Origin: Bisporella sp. PMI_857
Taxonomy: Eukaryota; Ascomycota; Leotiomycetes; Helotiales; Helotiaceae
Assembly: GCA_021307315.1 (NCBI GenBank)
Contig: JAJSPD010000003.1
Location: 310,001 to 374,000 of the forward strand
Direction: 5' to 3'
DNA length: 64,000 nucleotides
Position numbers and translations under genes: made by a program. Below the pieces are notes generated by a model that was not told the DNA's origin, did no database searches, and saw nothing but the letters and a program-made list of their open reading frames with translations. Positions 24,166-36,944 of the stretch are shown here, one piece after another (the stretch's first letter is position 1; each line of letters starts with the position of its first letter).

Positions 24166-24601
24166 CTAATCTCGATTCTGCAGATAGATGGCACTGCTCC
24201 TTCCCCCTGGAATCATCTTCATTGCATAGCTGGGTTCAAAGACATCGCCTACATGCTTGAAATGGAACATAATCTGTACACCAATCATGGGCGTCGTATC
24301 GAAAAGATAGGTATACACGTCGTGGCTTGCCAAGTATCCATCATGCCCGTGGCACGAATTCGATCATACGGAAAATGCACCTCAGGATGATGACAACCGC
24401 AGCAGCAAAGAGGATGATCAACAGATGCTTCCAGCTGTGCTTCTGATATGCAGCGTTCGCCACGTCCGAAGGGTCTGAACGCATCCGTTTTCCGAAAATT
24501 TTGGAAATATGCTGTGATGCACTTATGACAAAACAGGCGGCTCCAACGATGCATACTGCCTTGTTTGGTATGTAGTGGTATATGCTAGCTTCGACATCCA
24601 T
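24166..24601 (-). pseudogene. RTA1-like membrane protein, internally deleted and frameshifted
   Basis: The frame from the ATG at 24601 encodes an opening typical of RTA1-like lipid-translocating or stress exporters (YHYIPNKAVCIVGAACFVIS, first membrane span). It then passes almost directly to VVIILRCIFRMIEF, which in the family lies several spans later. A one-base shift near 24345 follows. The next frame carries HDGYLASHDVYTYLFDTTPM and ends at the TAG at 24168. About 100 residues (spans 2-4) are missing. The family has seven spans and sits in the plasma membrane. This copy cannot fold that way and is judged dead. A sequencing error would explain the shift but not the deletion. Confidence 0.65.
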
Positions 24602-25709
24602 GTTTAAGTAGGTGGAATATTTTGTGACCTGGCTCTTTGAATATCGATAAGGAAAGAATTCAAGCCGATTAGGGAGGCGCTGAATAGTGGTTCTGAAAAT
24701 ATTTTGATCGGACAAGCAGCTGTAATGTGGGGAGAACAATATTTTGAAAGAGATGGGTTAGCACTGATTTATGTATTTATCTTACGAGAATGGTCTTCCT
24801 TAGGCTTCTGAAAATAGGACTCTATCTATTCGTAAGGCCTTCTCAGATCGCGCCATAATGCAGCTGTAGCTCATGCCCCCCGCATGCGCGTACAGGCGCT
24901 CCATATCCTCTCATATTTCGCATTCAGAGCTAGAGTAGTAGCCGTCCCATTCGAAGAGTGCAGACGTAGACTTCCGAAAACATAGCCACACAAAGGGTTC
25001 AAAGCTTGGCGGTTCTGGATTCTGGCCTCGCCGTCGTACTCGTATGCCTATCTAGTCAGGATTTTAAAAACGCTTTGTCGCATCCCTTTTTCAGCTTGTC
25101 TAATAAGCTTTAGGACGACTGGGATGCGCTGGGTCCATCTCTAGCAAGCAACTCCAAGTGTAGCTCAAAGCAGCTGTATGTTATGCATCAGACTTCTTAT
25201 ATTCCTGATATATCTAGTGGAGAATTTTGTCGCGAGTTAAGGACTGGTTATGCGTTGTCTGTCAACATGTTACTAGACAAACTAAACCTAAGCTTTAGGA
25301 GCAGCCTTCTAATCTCGATTGGAGTGATTTCTATTCACGTTCAGTCCAAGACGAAGCCACCGTATGTTACAAGGATAGGAAGCACCAACAAATGCTAGGA
25401 ACTATACTCCACTGTCTTTTGTCGCAATTATAGGTCTAGAAATAACTGCAAGGGGGTAATTGAAAGTAGAATTAGTTAACTTGCAGTAAGCTTATGTACG
25501 TACTACCAAAGGCAATACTGCAAAATGTGCCTACAATTACTAATTCCTTATTCTTTATATCAGAAGATGCTTACCTGTTGACCAAGTCGACTATAACATC
25601 GTATTGATAATAAACTAGGCGGTCTCCATTAGCTGTTATTGCTAGTGACAGCTTGCCATTATGAAAACTTAAATCGTCCTTTATAGACATGAGGAAACGT
25701 ATTTCTGCG
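24602..25709. other. Intergenic region, no gene seen
   Basis: AT-rich, with many stops in all frames. I found no repeat or transposon motif. Confidence 0.45.
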
Positions 25710-27743
25710 TTACGCCCAACTCTGGCGGCAGAGTTTACCGTTGTCATCCCTGGCCCAGCCTTCGCTTCCTACACAGTAGTCACACCACAGAAGCTGCTCT
25801 GGATCGTATGTCTGCTTTATAGCCGCCAGATGAGGATAGTTCGTGCTCCAGAAGGCCGCCTGCCAATTCGGCTCATTGAATCCTGGCTTACAGGTCTCAA
25901 TTAGCATAAGTACTAGAGACCACAAACCCAGGATTACTTACTTCATTAAGATAGACTCCAGAATCTGGGTCAAGCCGCCGCAAAGAGTGTCCCTTATTGT
26001 GTGTCATATCGTCGATTGCTGCCGTTTGTACTTCAGCGGGAACACTATCTTTCCAGCTAACACTGGTGATCATATGTACCACAGTATCCCTCCAGTCGGG
26101 ATTCAAGCTATTGTCGACAGACTTAGCACTAGAAATCATACAACCAGCATGGTAGGGTTCGAAACACCGTTCTGTGCATAATTTAGCTGCTTCGCTCCTT
26201 TACCGCTTAAGTTAGAACTCACTGTTGGTGGCTCGAGCTTAGGACCGATATCCCGAAGGACTCTCGCCAGCAACTCCACATCTTCTGTCAGTGCTCTATC
26301 AGAAAGCAGTCTAGAAGCCGATGTACCCCTCCACCAGCCGCGCTATTTAGTTCAGGGAGACTATTATAGAACTTGATCCAGGTCGGGATAGGTATTGTTT
26401 GCGAGGTGTAGGATGCGGTCTGGTTAGCTCTGCGTAAACGCAAATCTAGTGAAGTAACAGTGCTCTTCATCCCTTCCACAGTGCTGTTGCCGTGTAGAAG
26501 AAATACTCCATGCATCCTGAGGCTGTCACTGCTAGGGGGTCCGGAAACAGTATAGTATCCTTGTACTCCCTGTCGCTTGATACCTGGCAACTGAACTGCA
26601 TCAGTGTTGTTTCGGTTGGAGACTTCAAAGTTCCAGACCGCCGTGCTAGACATAGGGAAAGCTTTCAAAGTGAGCTGAGTGATGATGCCGGAGGTGCCGC
26701 CACCTCTTCCACGAATGGCCCAAAATAGGTCGGGGTGTTGGCAGGCATTTGCTACCACGATCTCACCCTTAGGTGTAACGACAATGGCTTCTAAAATATT
26801 GTCGGCTCCCATGCCGTAGGACTGAGTGAAATATCGGTGGCCACCTCCGGTAGGCCAGCCAACAAGGCCAACATCCTACCATAGATTAACGAGTAGGTTC
26901 ATTACATCGAGGAAGCCGGATGCCCACCTTATTAGCACTGCCAACAACAACAGCGTTGTACTTAGCTGCATTCTGGAAAGCCTCGTAGTCCTGGGTACCA
27001 GCGCCAGCCGTGGCCGCCATGATGTTTCGTGAGTCAGAATGACTGCATGCTCGAGCCTGGAAGGTCTCATGAAACTCGAAATTTTTCATGTGATGGGTCC
27101 AGATACTTGAAAATGCGTCAGCTTCTTTTGTTTACGAAACTTAAATAGGGACGTACGAGAGACTACCGTAACCTGCGCTCCTAAGGACCTTGTCAGCTTC
27201 AGCTCGGAGACGACCTCTAGGACTTTCCTACGTACCGATCTCCCCCATGCCCAGTCCCCTTAACGACCAACCTTAAGTTATGTCTTGTTGCAAACTTCTT
27301 AGCTGCTTGAACATGGCTTGCCTCGGTCGCGTTAATAACGTATGGTGGATACTCCCCCAAGGAGCATCCGCGGCGTCCTGCGTCAGGATCACCAGACGTA
27401 CTCGTTCCATTAGGATAGATTGGATTGCAAGTACTGTTAACTGAATATGGAGATTGTAGGCTAACTGGGTTGCTGGAGTGGAATTCGTTTGTGTGCCATT
27501 CGGCTATAACAGTCTCGCAGATAGCTTCATTGTAATTTGGCTCCGACTGGTAACAGGCCGAACGATATCCATTCAGCTTCCGCAGGCCAGCAGGCCTCGT
27601 TGGGCACCTGAAAAAATTCCGTAGTCTGCGTGAAACTCTAGCGAGATGTGAATGATAGCACTTACGCATTTACATTGAGTTATGCCGGCTACAGCCCTAG
27701 CCAAGGCAGCAACAGCGGGAAATATATGGCTTGTTTTGATCAT
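25710..27743 (-). pseudogene. FAD-linked oxidase, berberine-bridge (BBE) type, damaged
   Basis: The ATG at 27743 opens a signal-peptide-like segment (MIKTSHIFPAVAALARAVAG). A GTAAGT intron follows, then C-V-P-N-E-A-C-W-P-A-E-A-E-W, the usual start of secreted BBE-like oxidases. The FAD domain is recognisable (LVVKGTGHGG; SSIWTHHMKNFEF; MAATAGAGTQD; VGLVGWPTGGGH; YGMGADNILEAIVVTP). So is the BBE tail (DPDSGVYLNE; EPNWQAAFW; YDPEQLLWCDYCVGSEGW), ending at the TAA at 25710. Lesions are a deletion with frame change near 27560, a broken join with a stop near 27230, an extra G near 26325 and a frame mismatch near 26160. Other introns (about 26882-26950 and 25900-25960) still splice cleanly. Such enzymes carry covalent FAD and oxidise secondary metabolites or sugars. 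Several independent breaks favour a pseudogene. Confidence 0.7.
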
Positions 27744-29202
27744 GTTAAGCTGAAGGACAGAAGAACGAATGAATGTAGATGCAGCGCATTGAAGGCTGGA
27801 GGTACGAAGAGCCTATATACAAATTAAAAAAAATTAAAAAAAATTGTACGTGGGTAGAAGCGTTACAAAGCTGATGGAGGATCATGGTGAGCTCATAGCC
27901 TTCCATTTAATCTTACAACGGCTTATTGCACGACCGAAGATAGGCATAAATGGAGACGTTTATCAATATGAGAGCGCAGTTTTAACCTACTTTCTGGGTT
28001 TACTCGGGCAGATTTAGCTCTGAACAGATATTCCTGAGTAAATATGTTTTACCATGGGGGAAATCCTGGTTACTTTGTGGTTCTGGTCATGTATGGCTTA
28101 AGATTGACCTATGCGGCTGTATTCGGAGGCTGGGTGAACATCCACGATACGATACTATTTCCTCATTAGGATTAGCTTCTCTTGTTGGCTGATGTCACGC
28201 TTGTTAAGTCCTTTGCCTTATAGTTCGGTTAAAAGTGTTTGCTCATTAGAAGTTGGATCGACAGGCAGAAGTTAGAGGTAGTTCAAGGTGATGGAACTGT
28301 TCGTTTACGATGACACCACAATTGCTTTCGGCAAAGATGCTAGAAATACGTCAAGAGACTTAAATTTCTAAAATGATGCTCGTGCAAGAGTTCCTGTTAC
28401 TGCTCAAGCCACAAGAAGAGGTTTTTCTGGAATAAGTTTGTTCCCTCTTCTCCATTTAGATAGATAAGGAGCTTTCAGCCCGTGATGTATACCACAGCTC
28501 GCAGCAACTCCCCAGTCTCATTTGAAGTTTGTGTTTCATGGTGGCATTTGGTGCGACTCCTCCGACTATATTCATACAGCATTATTTCCATTCTTGTATT
28601 GTAGTCCACTAGAACAGCGCTTTCAAAAGTCCGCAGAAAAACTTGACCTGTCTTGTGTAAGAAGTACTATTAACCGAACATTCAACGCATGATGAGCAAT
28701 GACCGTGTGTGGATTGTAGGACCATAGAGTGACAACGGAGGTTACAGCTGTTGTGCCCTCTGAATCAACTTTATAATTCTCTGCATTAGAATGGCTCGAT
28801 AAAATCAAGCCAATATGCTCACGCCATATTTTCGCACCCCGGCTGACGAAGTTATGGCAAATAATAACTTTTGGGAGAAAGCACCCTCTCTAGATTTGTA
28901 CGACTCAATTTCAGTATTCTATTGTTGACCAAATGTCATACATTCCGCTGCGATCGTTCCAAAACAAAAGCATACTGTGCAATGATGTTAATAGCTAGAA
29001 CGATCCCCCAACTCCTAAGTAAACAATCAAGTAAGATCTTATTTGGCAGATCTATATAATCTATACAAGATGTCTCCCCTGAAACACCGCGCTGTCACTG
29101 CCACTGTGTGTGCACACAGAATCCTCGTAACACTTTATCATGCTTATTATCTGCAAGTAGTGCTCAAGGCCACTGTGTTACCTGTTCAGCAAATATTTGG
29201 AC
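27744..29202. other. AT-rich intergenic region
   Basis: Contains an A-rich low-complexity stretch at about 27822-27845 (aaattaaaaaaa repeated) close to the start of the BBE-like gene. No gene or transposon signature was recognised in the rest. Confidence 0.45.
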
Positions 29203-30527
29203 TCAAGTATGGTCACCTCCATCCTTCAACTCCACCTGCGTGATTGGCCAGTCAATCCATGAACGGTAACGCAACTCAATACACTGCCGGATGCCGTACA
29301 TAATATGCTCTGGCCACCCTTGTAGGAACCAGTAAGTACCCGCGTCTAACTTTTTAAGCAAAACGACAAAATATGCATAAATGATCAGCGCAAAAGGTTC
29401 TTTCCGGCGAAGGCAAAGGTCAAAACTATGAGGTATGCGATAGAGCCATGAGAAGACTACCGTCCAGTCTTGGTGCGTCTGTTGCAGGTTTAAGTGGGAT
29501 GATATCAAGGTAAAACAGCAAGACAATCTGTCCAATACGTGAAGATGTTCATTTAAAACGTCCTTATCTAATACATTTTCTTTGATGAGGCGGCATCGAA
29601 GTTCGTGCAAAGGAGAGTCAGAATCTGGCTGATGTCGTCCTTCAGCATCTAGGAGTAGCCTATAAATTTCCGGGATCATGTTTTGCTGCTCCGCGTGGTG
29701 CTTTTTCTCACGGAGGGCTTGAACCCCTCGCAGAAGGCTTCTCCAGCTTGATTCACCCTCATCGCTCAAGAGAAGGTAGTGGCCGGGGCGAGGGCCTTTG
29801 CCCAGGTCGAATAAGCAGATCAAACTAGATGCTAGACGGAAGGCTTCTAGGTGTGCGGTGTCCAGTTGGTGCAAGTGCGCCCGCATTGTTGATACTGCTA
29901 TTGCATGGTGATGGTCAGCCTGATTGATAGAGTCCTCGTATGACCGAGCACAGATCTTCCCAATATGCAACGCCGATAGGGCGAGTACGAGATGCAGGAC
30001 AAACGGGTACGACTGCCCAAGCCGAAGAGCTTCTTCTCGCCAGTACGTGTCTCCACCGACATAATAACCAGGAGATATGACACTGGAGGTGGAAAAATGG
30101 TAGAATAATTGAAGGTCCTTGTAAGAAAGCGTCGGCATCGAATTCGTGTCATCGGTTAAAAGGGGTATATCTCTGAATGATGGGAAAGTCTCGACGGCTT
30201 CTTTATCCTCGCATCTTCTGATTTTCGACGCCTTGTATTCGATTATCCGAAGCTCTGGATTTGCGAAACATTGGGAGAGACCCGACGCAGTGTCAAAACT
30301 ACAGTGTAGCGAGCGCCTTGTGCAGTTGGCGCAGGAAGGCTTCGATTCATCGCACTACTATGCGCGTAAGTGTGCCTTGCCTAGCCACCTGGAATCACTG
30401 CTTCACAAGCTTCTGTACAGAGTCTTACCTTGATCTTGCGTCTCTTGCAATTCTGACATCCCGTTCGCGCTTTGCTATGAGGCTTCCTGGTGTACTTTCG
30501 GCTGTGCTGCAACGGCATCAAGTTCAT
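29203..30527 (-). CDS. Zn2Cys6 transcription factor, Upc2 (sterol uptake control)-like
   Basis: Two exons (30527-30429 and 30354-29203) flank a 74 nt intron and give 416 residues. The intron splits the zinc cluster after KRRKIK. Joining restores Cys-x2-Cys-x6-Cys-x6-Cys-x2-Cys-x6-Cys at about residues 24-51. The rest resembles the short Upc2-type activators: a D-L-Q-L-F-Y-H-F-S-T-S-S motif that opens the regulatory domain, then FVLHLVLALSALHIG, and a closing segment with WPEHIMYGIRQ. The start is the first in-frame ATG after a stop. Relatives regulate sterol genes or cluster pathways; targets here are unknown. It is divergent from the glycosyltransferase gene at 31204 with 676 bases between the starts, so shared control is possible. 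Confidence 0.87.
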
Positions 30528-31203
30528 CAACGGCTCGCGATATCAAGATGTTGATTTTTTTTTTAAAAAAAATAAAAAAAGAGAAGAGGGCAACGGAGGT
30601 GGAGTGCAGTATAGATGGCGAACGCGCGTCAAACTCGGAATATTACAGTAACAAGCATAAATTTTGTTCCGCGCTTCAAGGCCTGACATTTGGTACGGGA
30701 GATGGTTTCAAACGGGGGATGTCCTAATTGAGGAATGTTTTACGAAGTACGATGAAAGTAACTGTTCGGCTATGCAGGTCATGGTTGTGCAGGAAAAGCT
30801 TATTTATCAAGCTACTCGACCCTTGCAAATTGACAGGGATCAAACCCCTGATCTCTTGGATCTACTTCGTACTTCGTACTTCGTAAAGCTCAATACGTAC
30901 CGCAAGTTGTAGGAGAGTAAGTAGTATGCCAAGAGGGACGGTAATGGTCTTTGCTACTAGCCACCTTATTGTAGGTTCCTTTACCCAAGTATTTGTATGA
31001 GCTTGTGTCATGATGCATGCCGCTTGCGGCTGAATCATGCTAGTCACCGTTTCACGCAGAGCTCCGCTGGCATCAAAAACTAATAATTTGAGCCGGCTAC
31101 CCTCCCATTCTGTATGTATTGCCCAAGTCGCTTTCGAAAGTCGTTTCCTCCTTCATAAGAGCTGTTTCTGTTTCAAGCCCGACCTAGTCATTCTTTCTAC
31201 GCA
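30528..31203. promoter_or_regulatory. Divergent promoter region between regulator and glycosyltransferase
   Basis: A poly-T/poly-A block (30555-30580) lies about 30 bases upstream of the regulator ATG, typical of nucleosome-depleted fungal promoters. A 7-base TACTTCG unit is repeated three times at 30863-30883. No CGG-based regulator site was identified with confidence. Confidence 0.4.
30863..30883. repeat. Three copies of TACTTCG
   Basis: A perfect three-fold direct repeat inside the divergent promoter. It is short and may be simple low-complexity sequence. Confidence 0.8.
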
Positions 31204-33940
31204 ATGTCCTTCTCCCCAAGTCATGATGTTATACATGAATATCCAGAATCGAGTATTGATCAGCCACCTCCACCATACGAGTTTATTTCATCCACCGCAA
31301 ACGTCCGATGTGGGTGTAGCTGAACTTCCAATATCAACAGATTACTAACAGCGGTTTTCGTTCAGTTGATGGCCGCGTAGATATTGACCTCGATTCGGGT
31401 CTATATAAAAGGCTCTCCAAACTTATTTCTGTGCCGATAGTAGATGGGAACATTGAACTGACACCGGAACTCCATGAAAGACCGACGCCTGCCGAGATCA
31501 GACTCAATATTTGTATACAAGTAGTCGGGAGCCGCGGCGATGTTCAACCATTCGTCGCCCTGGGGAACGAGCTTCAGAAGTTTGGCCATAGAGTACGAGT
31601 TGCTACCCATGACGTTTTCGAAAAATTCGTCCGAGATTCAGGTCTTGAGTTCTACCCCATTGGAGGCGACCCAGTTCAGCTGATGGCATTCATGGTAAAG
31701 AACCCTGGGTTGATCCCCAATATCGAGACCCTTCGATCAGGTGAAATTCAGCAAAAACGTCGCATGATCAGCGAGATGCTGACTGGCTGTTGGAATTCTT
31801 GTATCAGGCCAGATCAGAAGACCGGAATGCCCTTTGTCGCGGAAGCGATTATCGCAAACCCACCTAGCTTCGCGCATGTTCATTGTGCGCAGGCCCTACG
31901 CATACCGCTTCATGTTATGTTCACAATGCCATGGACCAGCACGCGTGCCTTTTCGCATCCTCTAGCGAACTTGAAGGGATCGCGGAAAGATCTTCAGGTC
32001 GAGAACTATGTCTCGTATCTGCTAGTTGAGTGGCTAACATGGCAAGGGCAAGTAGACGGATCACAATGGATAAAAGGCGACTGCTGATTTCTCCTCTCCC
32101 TCTAGTCTAGGCGATCTAATCAACAAGTTCAGGAAATCAATAGATTTGGAGGCGATCCCTTTCACTGAAGGGCCACTCTTATTAGAAACGCTCAATATTC
32201 CATTTACATACTGTTGGTCCCCAGCACTCGTCCCAAAGCCCCGCGACTGGCCAGCCCACATTGACGTCTGTGGGTTCTTTTTTCGGGATCCGCCACAATA
32301 TTCTCCTCCAGATGACTTACAACAATTCCTTCAGGCTGGGCCACCTCCCATATACATTGGATTTGGTAGTATTGTTGTCGATGATCCCGAGAAACTGTCG
32401 GCCACCATCGTTGAAGCCGTCAACATGGCGGGCGTCCGCGCTATCGTCTCTCGTGGCTGGAGCAAATTGAATAGTTCTTCTCAGTCTTCAAATATTTTTT
32501 ACATTGGGGATTGCCCTCACGAGTGGCTTTTCCAGCAAGTAGCAGCAGTAGTACATCACGGGGGCGCAGGCACAACCGCTTGTGGACTACGCTACGGAAA
32601 GCCTACAACCATTGTGCCATTCTTCGGCGATCAGCCCTTCTGGGGAAGTATGATCGAGGCTGCTGGTGCTGGCCCTGCGCCCATTCCACACAAGCAGTTG
32701 AACAAGCAAGTTCTAGCGGATGCTATGCTTGTATGCCTACAACCTGAAACTCAGGTTGCCGCGCAGGATATAGCGAAGAGGATGTCATCAGAGCAGGGCG
32801 TCAGTGCAGCAGCACGATCCTTTCATGCAGCACTACCTATGCAGCATATGAGATGCGATGTTTTACCCGATCTGCCAGCGGCTTGGACCTACAAAACCAA
32901 GGAAAGGAAATTCAAACTCTCTAAGAAGGCTGCACAAATCCTTGTGAATCACTCGTTGATAGAGGCAGACAAGCTAAAAAGGTAAGAACTTGATTTTATG
33001 GTTTGATCCCTGGCGTCACTTACTTACGAGGAAAATGTGTAGTTATGCAACCAATCTCTTCTTTATAGAAAACCGCAGATGGGACCCTGTGACTGCCACC
33101 ACATCCTCGGGTATTGCGACCGGAGTCGGCATGCTTAAGGGTGTAGCCGGTATCGTCTCTAACCCCTACAATGAATACAAGAAGTCACGTTCCTTAAGTC
33201 ACGTCCCAGAACCGATAACTGACCCATTGCTGTTGTCGCCATCCGCCGAAGCCAGTAAACAGGACAGTAGCTCTCAATTTCTTGGCGCTGATACGAGAAG
33301 CAGTGCATTAGCCACGAACATGAGCGATAGGAGCGGGCTCCGTATAGCAGGCGCAATGGGTGCCGCATCCGCAAAAGGTGTTGGCACCTTTTTTGGACAT
33401 TACGCTAAAGGAACCGTAGTGGATATTCCACTTGCTTTTACAGAGGGTATGCGTGGCCTCCCAAAACTGTACGGGGAAGAAATCAAAGAGCACGGCCAAA
33501 TTGTGGATTGGAAATCTGGAATGATTGAAGGCGGAAAGTGGTTCGGAAAGGGTCTTGCAGGAGGTGTTGCCGATCTTTTTGTTCAGCCGTACAAAGGTGC
33601 GAAGAAGGAGGGTCCTTGGGGAGCTGTGAAAGGATTGGGGAAAGGGGCTGTTGGCTGGGTTGCCAAGACATCTTCAGGTAGGTTCTTCTCAAAGCTGGGT
33701 GTATCTGATAGCCACTTCTGCGTTGATGAAGCGGAGGCTGACCGTGCGCCATTTCTAGGTGCAACTGCAATAGTCGCATATCCTGGACAGGGAATTTGTA
33801 AGAGTATCTTTGCCACTGTACATTCCAATACCAGCAAAGGCATTAATAGTGCGATTCGACAAGAGATGTTGACTCTTCGCATGGATGGGAAAGAGAGCGT
33901 AGCAATTATTGAAGCATTTGAGGATATGAGACTAGTATAA
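31204..33940 (+). CDS. UDP-sugar glycosyltransferase (GT28/GT1 type, sterol-glucosyltransferase-like)
   Basis: Five exons (31204-31309, 31366-32047, 32106-32981, 33043-33677, 33759-33940) give 826 residues. The N-terminal GT28 domain has VGSRGDVQPFVALGNELQKF (about 88-107). The C-terminal sugar-nucleotide domain has VVHHGGAGTTACGLRYGKP (about 410) with the donor-binding His-x2-Gly-Gly. A tail with NRRWDPVT (about 565) and repeated Gly-rich amphipathic segments follows, as in fungal relatives of Atg26; no PH or GRAM domain is present. Intron 2 uses a GC donor, and joining gives TWQGLGDLINKF as in relatives. The last intron is 81 nt with no stop, so a retained form adding 27 residues is possible. 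Likely a cytosolic or membrane-associated glucosyl transfer to sterol or another lipid; the acceptor is not visible. Confidence 0.9.
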
Positions 33941-36905
33941 AATGAACATTGTCGAAGGATTTCCATGACCCAAATTTCCTCGAGAGAAATAATGCCATAT
34001 AATAGGTTGAACTTATTCTACCTAATCTCTTTGTATTATACCAATGTAAGAAGAATAACAGGCTTTCCATGTCCAGAACGATAAGGTATATGAACTTATC
34101 GAACTTGTGCCACCATAATCAGAGCCAGTTTACTAGTAGCCAACAGCAAAAGTCGGTAGTATGTATAGAGCGGATTTCCAGATGAGCAACTATATGTAAC
34201 TTGGATCCCTTGTGTTAAGGACCACATGTGTCACACGATCTCGCATGTGATCTATGTACGGAATAGGTTTGGTCTCAGCCTGCAATGTGTATATAACACT
34301 CGTTTTCTTCTCTCTTAGATGAATCAAGGTCCTTCACTTCAATACCTTCCAACTTGTGTGGTATTGCCTTCGTTGCAATGATATAGGTCCAAATTATCTC
34401 CTCATTAGGAAATACAGATACAAGTACGAATCCGAGAAACAGGGCTAGGATATTTTTTCCCCTGTGAACTACGTGTTTTGACGTATAATTCATATAAAAC
34501 CACTTTTACCACTTGTGAGACGAAAATCTGGGGACGCTTACTCCTCACAAACTAATATAACTCATAGTGGCAGCATGCTAGGCAACGGGAACGATGGTCT
34601 TCAAATACTTCGGCGCTTTGATGAAGCTTTCATTAGTGCCTAGCAGTCATATACATAATTATGAAAGCTATGCGCTAAGCATCGCCATTGCCGCCAAAAT
34701 GAATACCGCTTATTTCTATTCATATTTACTCTTCTTATTATGCTTGCTTCCTTAGCCGAGGGTCATGGAGGAGGGTACATTCGAAACTGCATGATATGCA
34801 CATTGACTCTTTCCTTTTCACTGTTTATTTTGTCAGGCTAGTATGATATATGTGATTACGAGACTTGCGCAAGACCGCGGACGATCGTTGCGTTTTGACA
34901 GTGGACCGGGAGAGCCATGCCCCTCTTATGTCACTCTACTATCCTCGAGAACCATCACTGCAGAGAGTCGAAGTCGACGGGATTTGCTGATGTTTGATGT
35001 GAGACAGCATGGTCGAAATAAATCTTGCCCAGGCCGTCGTGAAAGCAAGAAGACCAGAGGATGCTAATATTATTTGCATCGCGATGCATGCTCGGAACAA
35101 AAACAAAATTTGGTGTTTTCTTTTTCTTGCACTGAATAGAAACACTGACTGGGAAGAAGCGCGTGGCTCTCCTCGGTCAGGTATCTGCGCAAACAAGGCG
35201 ATTGCCGCCTAGCAGACGTTGCCTGAGTCAGACGTCCAACAGAATGTTTCGGCAGGCGAAGAAGATATTTATTCTTCAATCTCCCAACCTAGAAGGCTGG
35301 ATGCAATTTGAGACGCAAAATACGATTCCTTTCTACCGGGGTCTTCGATACACACTAATAATCTGAATAGCGTTAGTGTTGAACGTATTTTTGAAGACAG
35401 CTAGGATCTTTCTATGCTGTAAGTGAGGGAAGCGAGTTGTTTTGAGGACCGAGTATGTCACACGAAGACGAGCAGGCTATCATGCAGCCCGGGTGGTGGC
35501 ATTGATGCACTGCGAGGAGCTTGATGCATGAAGCCGCCCAATCGTTTGTCAAATTGACGAATATATAAGAACCCCACGGGGGGAGAAGCTCTGTCACAGT
35601 TCGAGCATCAAGTTCAGTATTTTCTTTTCGAAGCACCGCGTTTTTAACATATTCAGCAAAAAGGTCTGCAAGTTTTCAATCCACGGCTCAAGTCCTAAAC
35701 TCTGAGAGGGTTCATAAGATGGAAACGAAAAGATCTCTTATGACGCAACGTTTAGCACATCCCGCTCTACGATGATGTAAATTCTATTGCCTGATTTTCC
35801 ACCTTACTTGTCTTGCAATCGAAAGGAAGGAAGCAGAGATTTGAAGGACCTCTGTCAAGCATGGTAAGGTATATTACTTTGGAATTGTATCTGCGGGCCT
35901 ATTATGCTTATAAGCCACTCTACTTAGGCAATGGAGGCGCATAAGGAAGAAAATACAACCTATGGAATGCTAAACGCTGGATTGGATCTCAATCAACTAG
36001 ATAGGAATGCTTTCGAGGATTCAACAAAGTTAAAAGGGCTCAGGTTGCACAAAGCGGAGCGCTGGAGAAAAAAAACGTACACTGCCTTGTTCAACAGTTA
36101 GCAAGCGGCCTTAGATGCTCACAACTTGGGCGCACGGATGCGTCTCTATTGGGTGCTGTCAGGGTGTTACTGCTGACCGCATAGAGCGAGCAACCTTGTA
36201 CCACCGTATTTTGTAGCACAAGGCAAACCGTAGGAAGCAAATGTTTGCCTTCTCCGATGACTGCCTAGGCCAGATTCTCTTCTTGCTATTACCTTTTCTA
36301 GGTTGTTATCACTCACCTTGTTCTTTACAATGTTTGCTTGGTAGACTAGAACGCAATGTTGGGATGTCGTTTACATATATGTTAATTTTCAATATGTAGC
36401 TATGTATACAAACAATACGTCATAAGCTTGCGAGCGCAACTTAATTTCCTTCAAAAACACGCGGGAATAATTGTTTCTGGCGAGATGAAGATCTCAGGAT
36501 CACGAGAGTTGATGTAGTCTTTTCCAGGAAGGTCATATATCTTACTCGTTTTGCTAGCTGCAACGATATTTTATTCAATCACTATTTCTTCATCGCGTTG
36601 CATTTTCCGCCGTTACTCAAAGCATTAGAAAAGGGACATATCTCCAATTGCTATTCCATGAACGGTAGTGCGTCACTATGTCGATTATTATAGGTCTTAG
36701 GGCGAATTCACAGTCCAAGAGGAGCAAGTGCATTGTTATTCCGCTCTGCAACTTGAGATAATCGTTGTTGGATCTGTACCATCCTTCATAGGTGCTGTGC
36801 TGCTGATTTTTCTGGTAGATGGTGACCCATATATATGGCACCGTGCTGCTGCCGTTGAGATTGTGGGGACCCAGTTTACATTGGTGTACGGCAGCTTTTG
36901 GAGGG

Positions 36906-36907
<2 letters not shown>

Positions 36908-36943
<36 letters not shown>
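36908..36943. repeat. (CTG)12 microsatellite
   Basis: Twelve uninterrupted CTG units followed by CAGCATG. It lies outside any gene I can support. Read on the minus strand it would encode polyglutamine. Confidence 0.97.

Positions 36944-36944
<1 letters not shown>

Noticed and set aside
27816..27846. Poly-A rich stretch as a retroelement tail
   Set aside because: No reverse transcriptase remnant or target-site duplication was seen near it; treated as low complexity.
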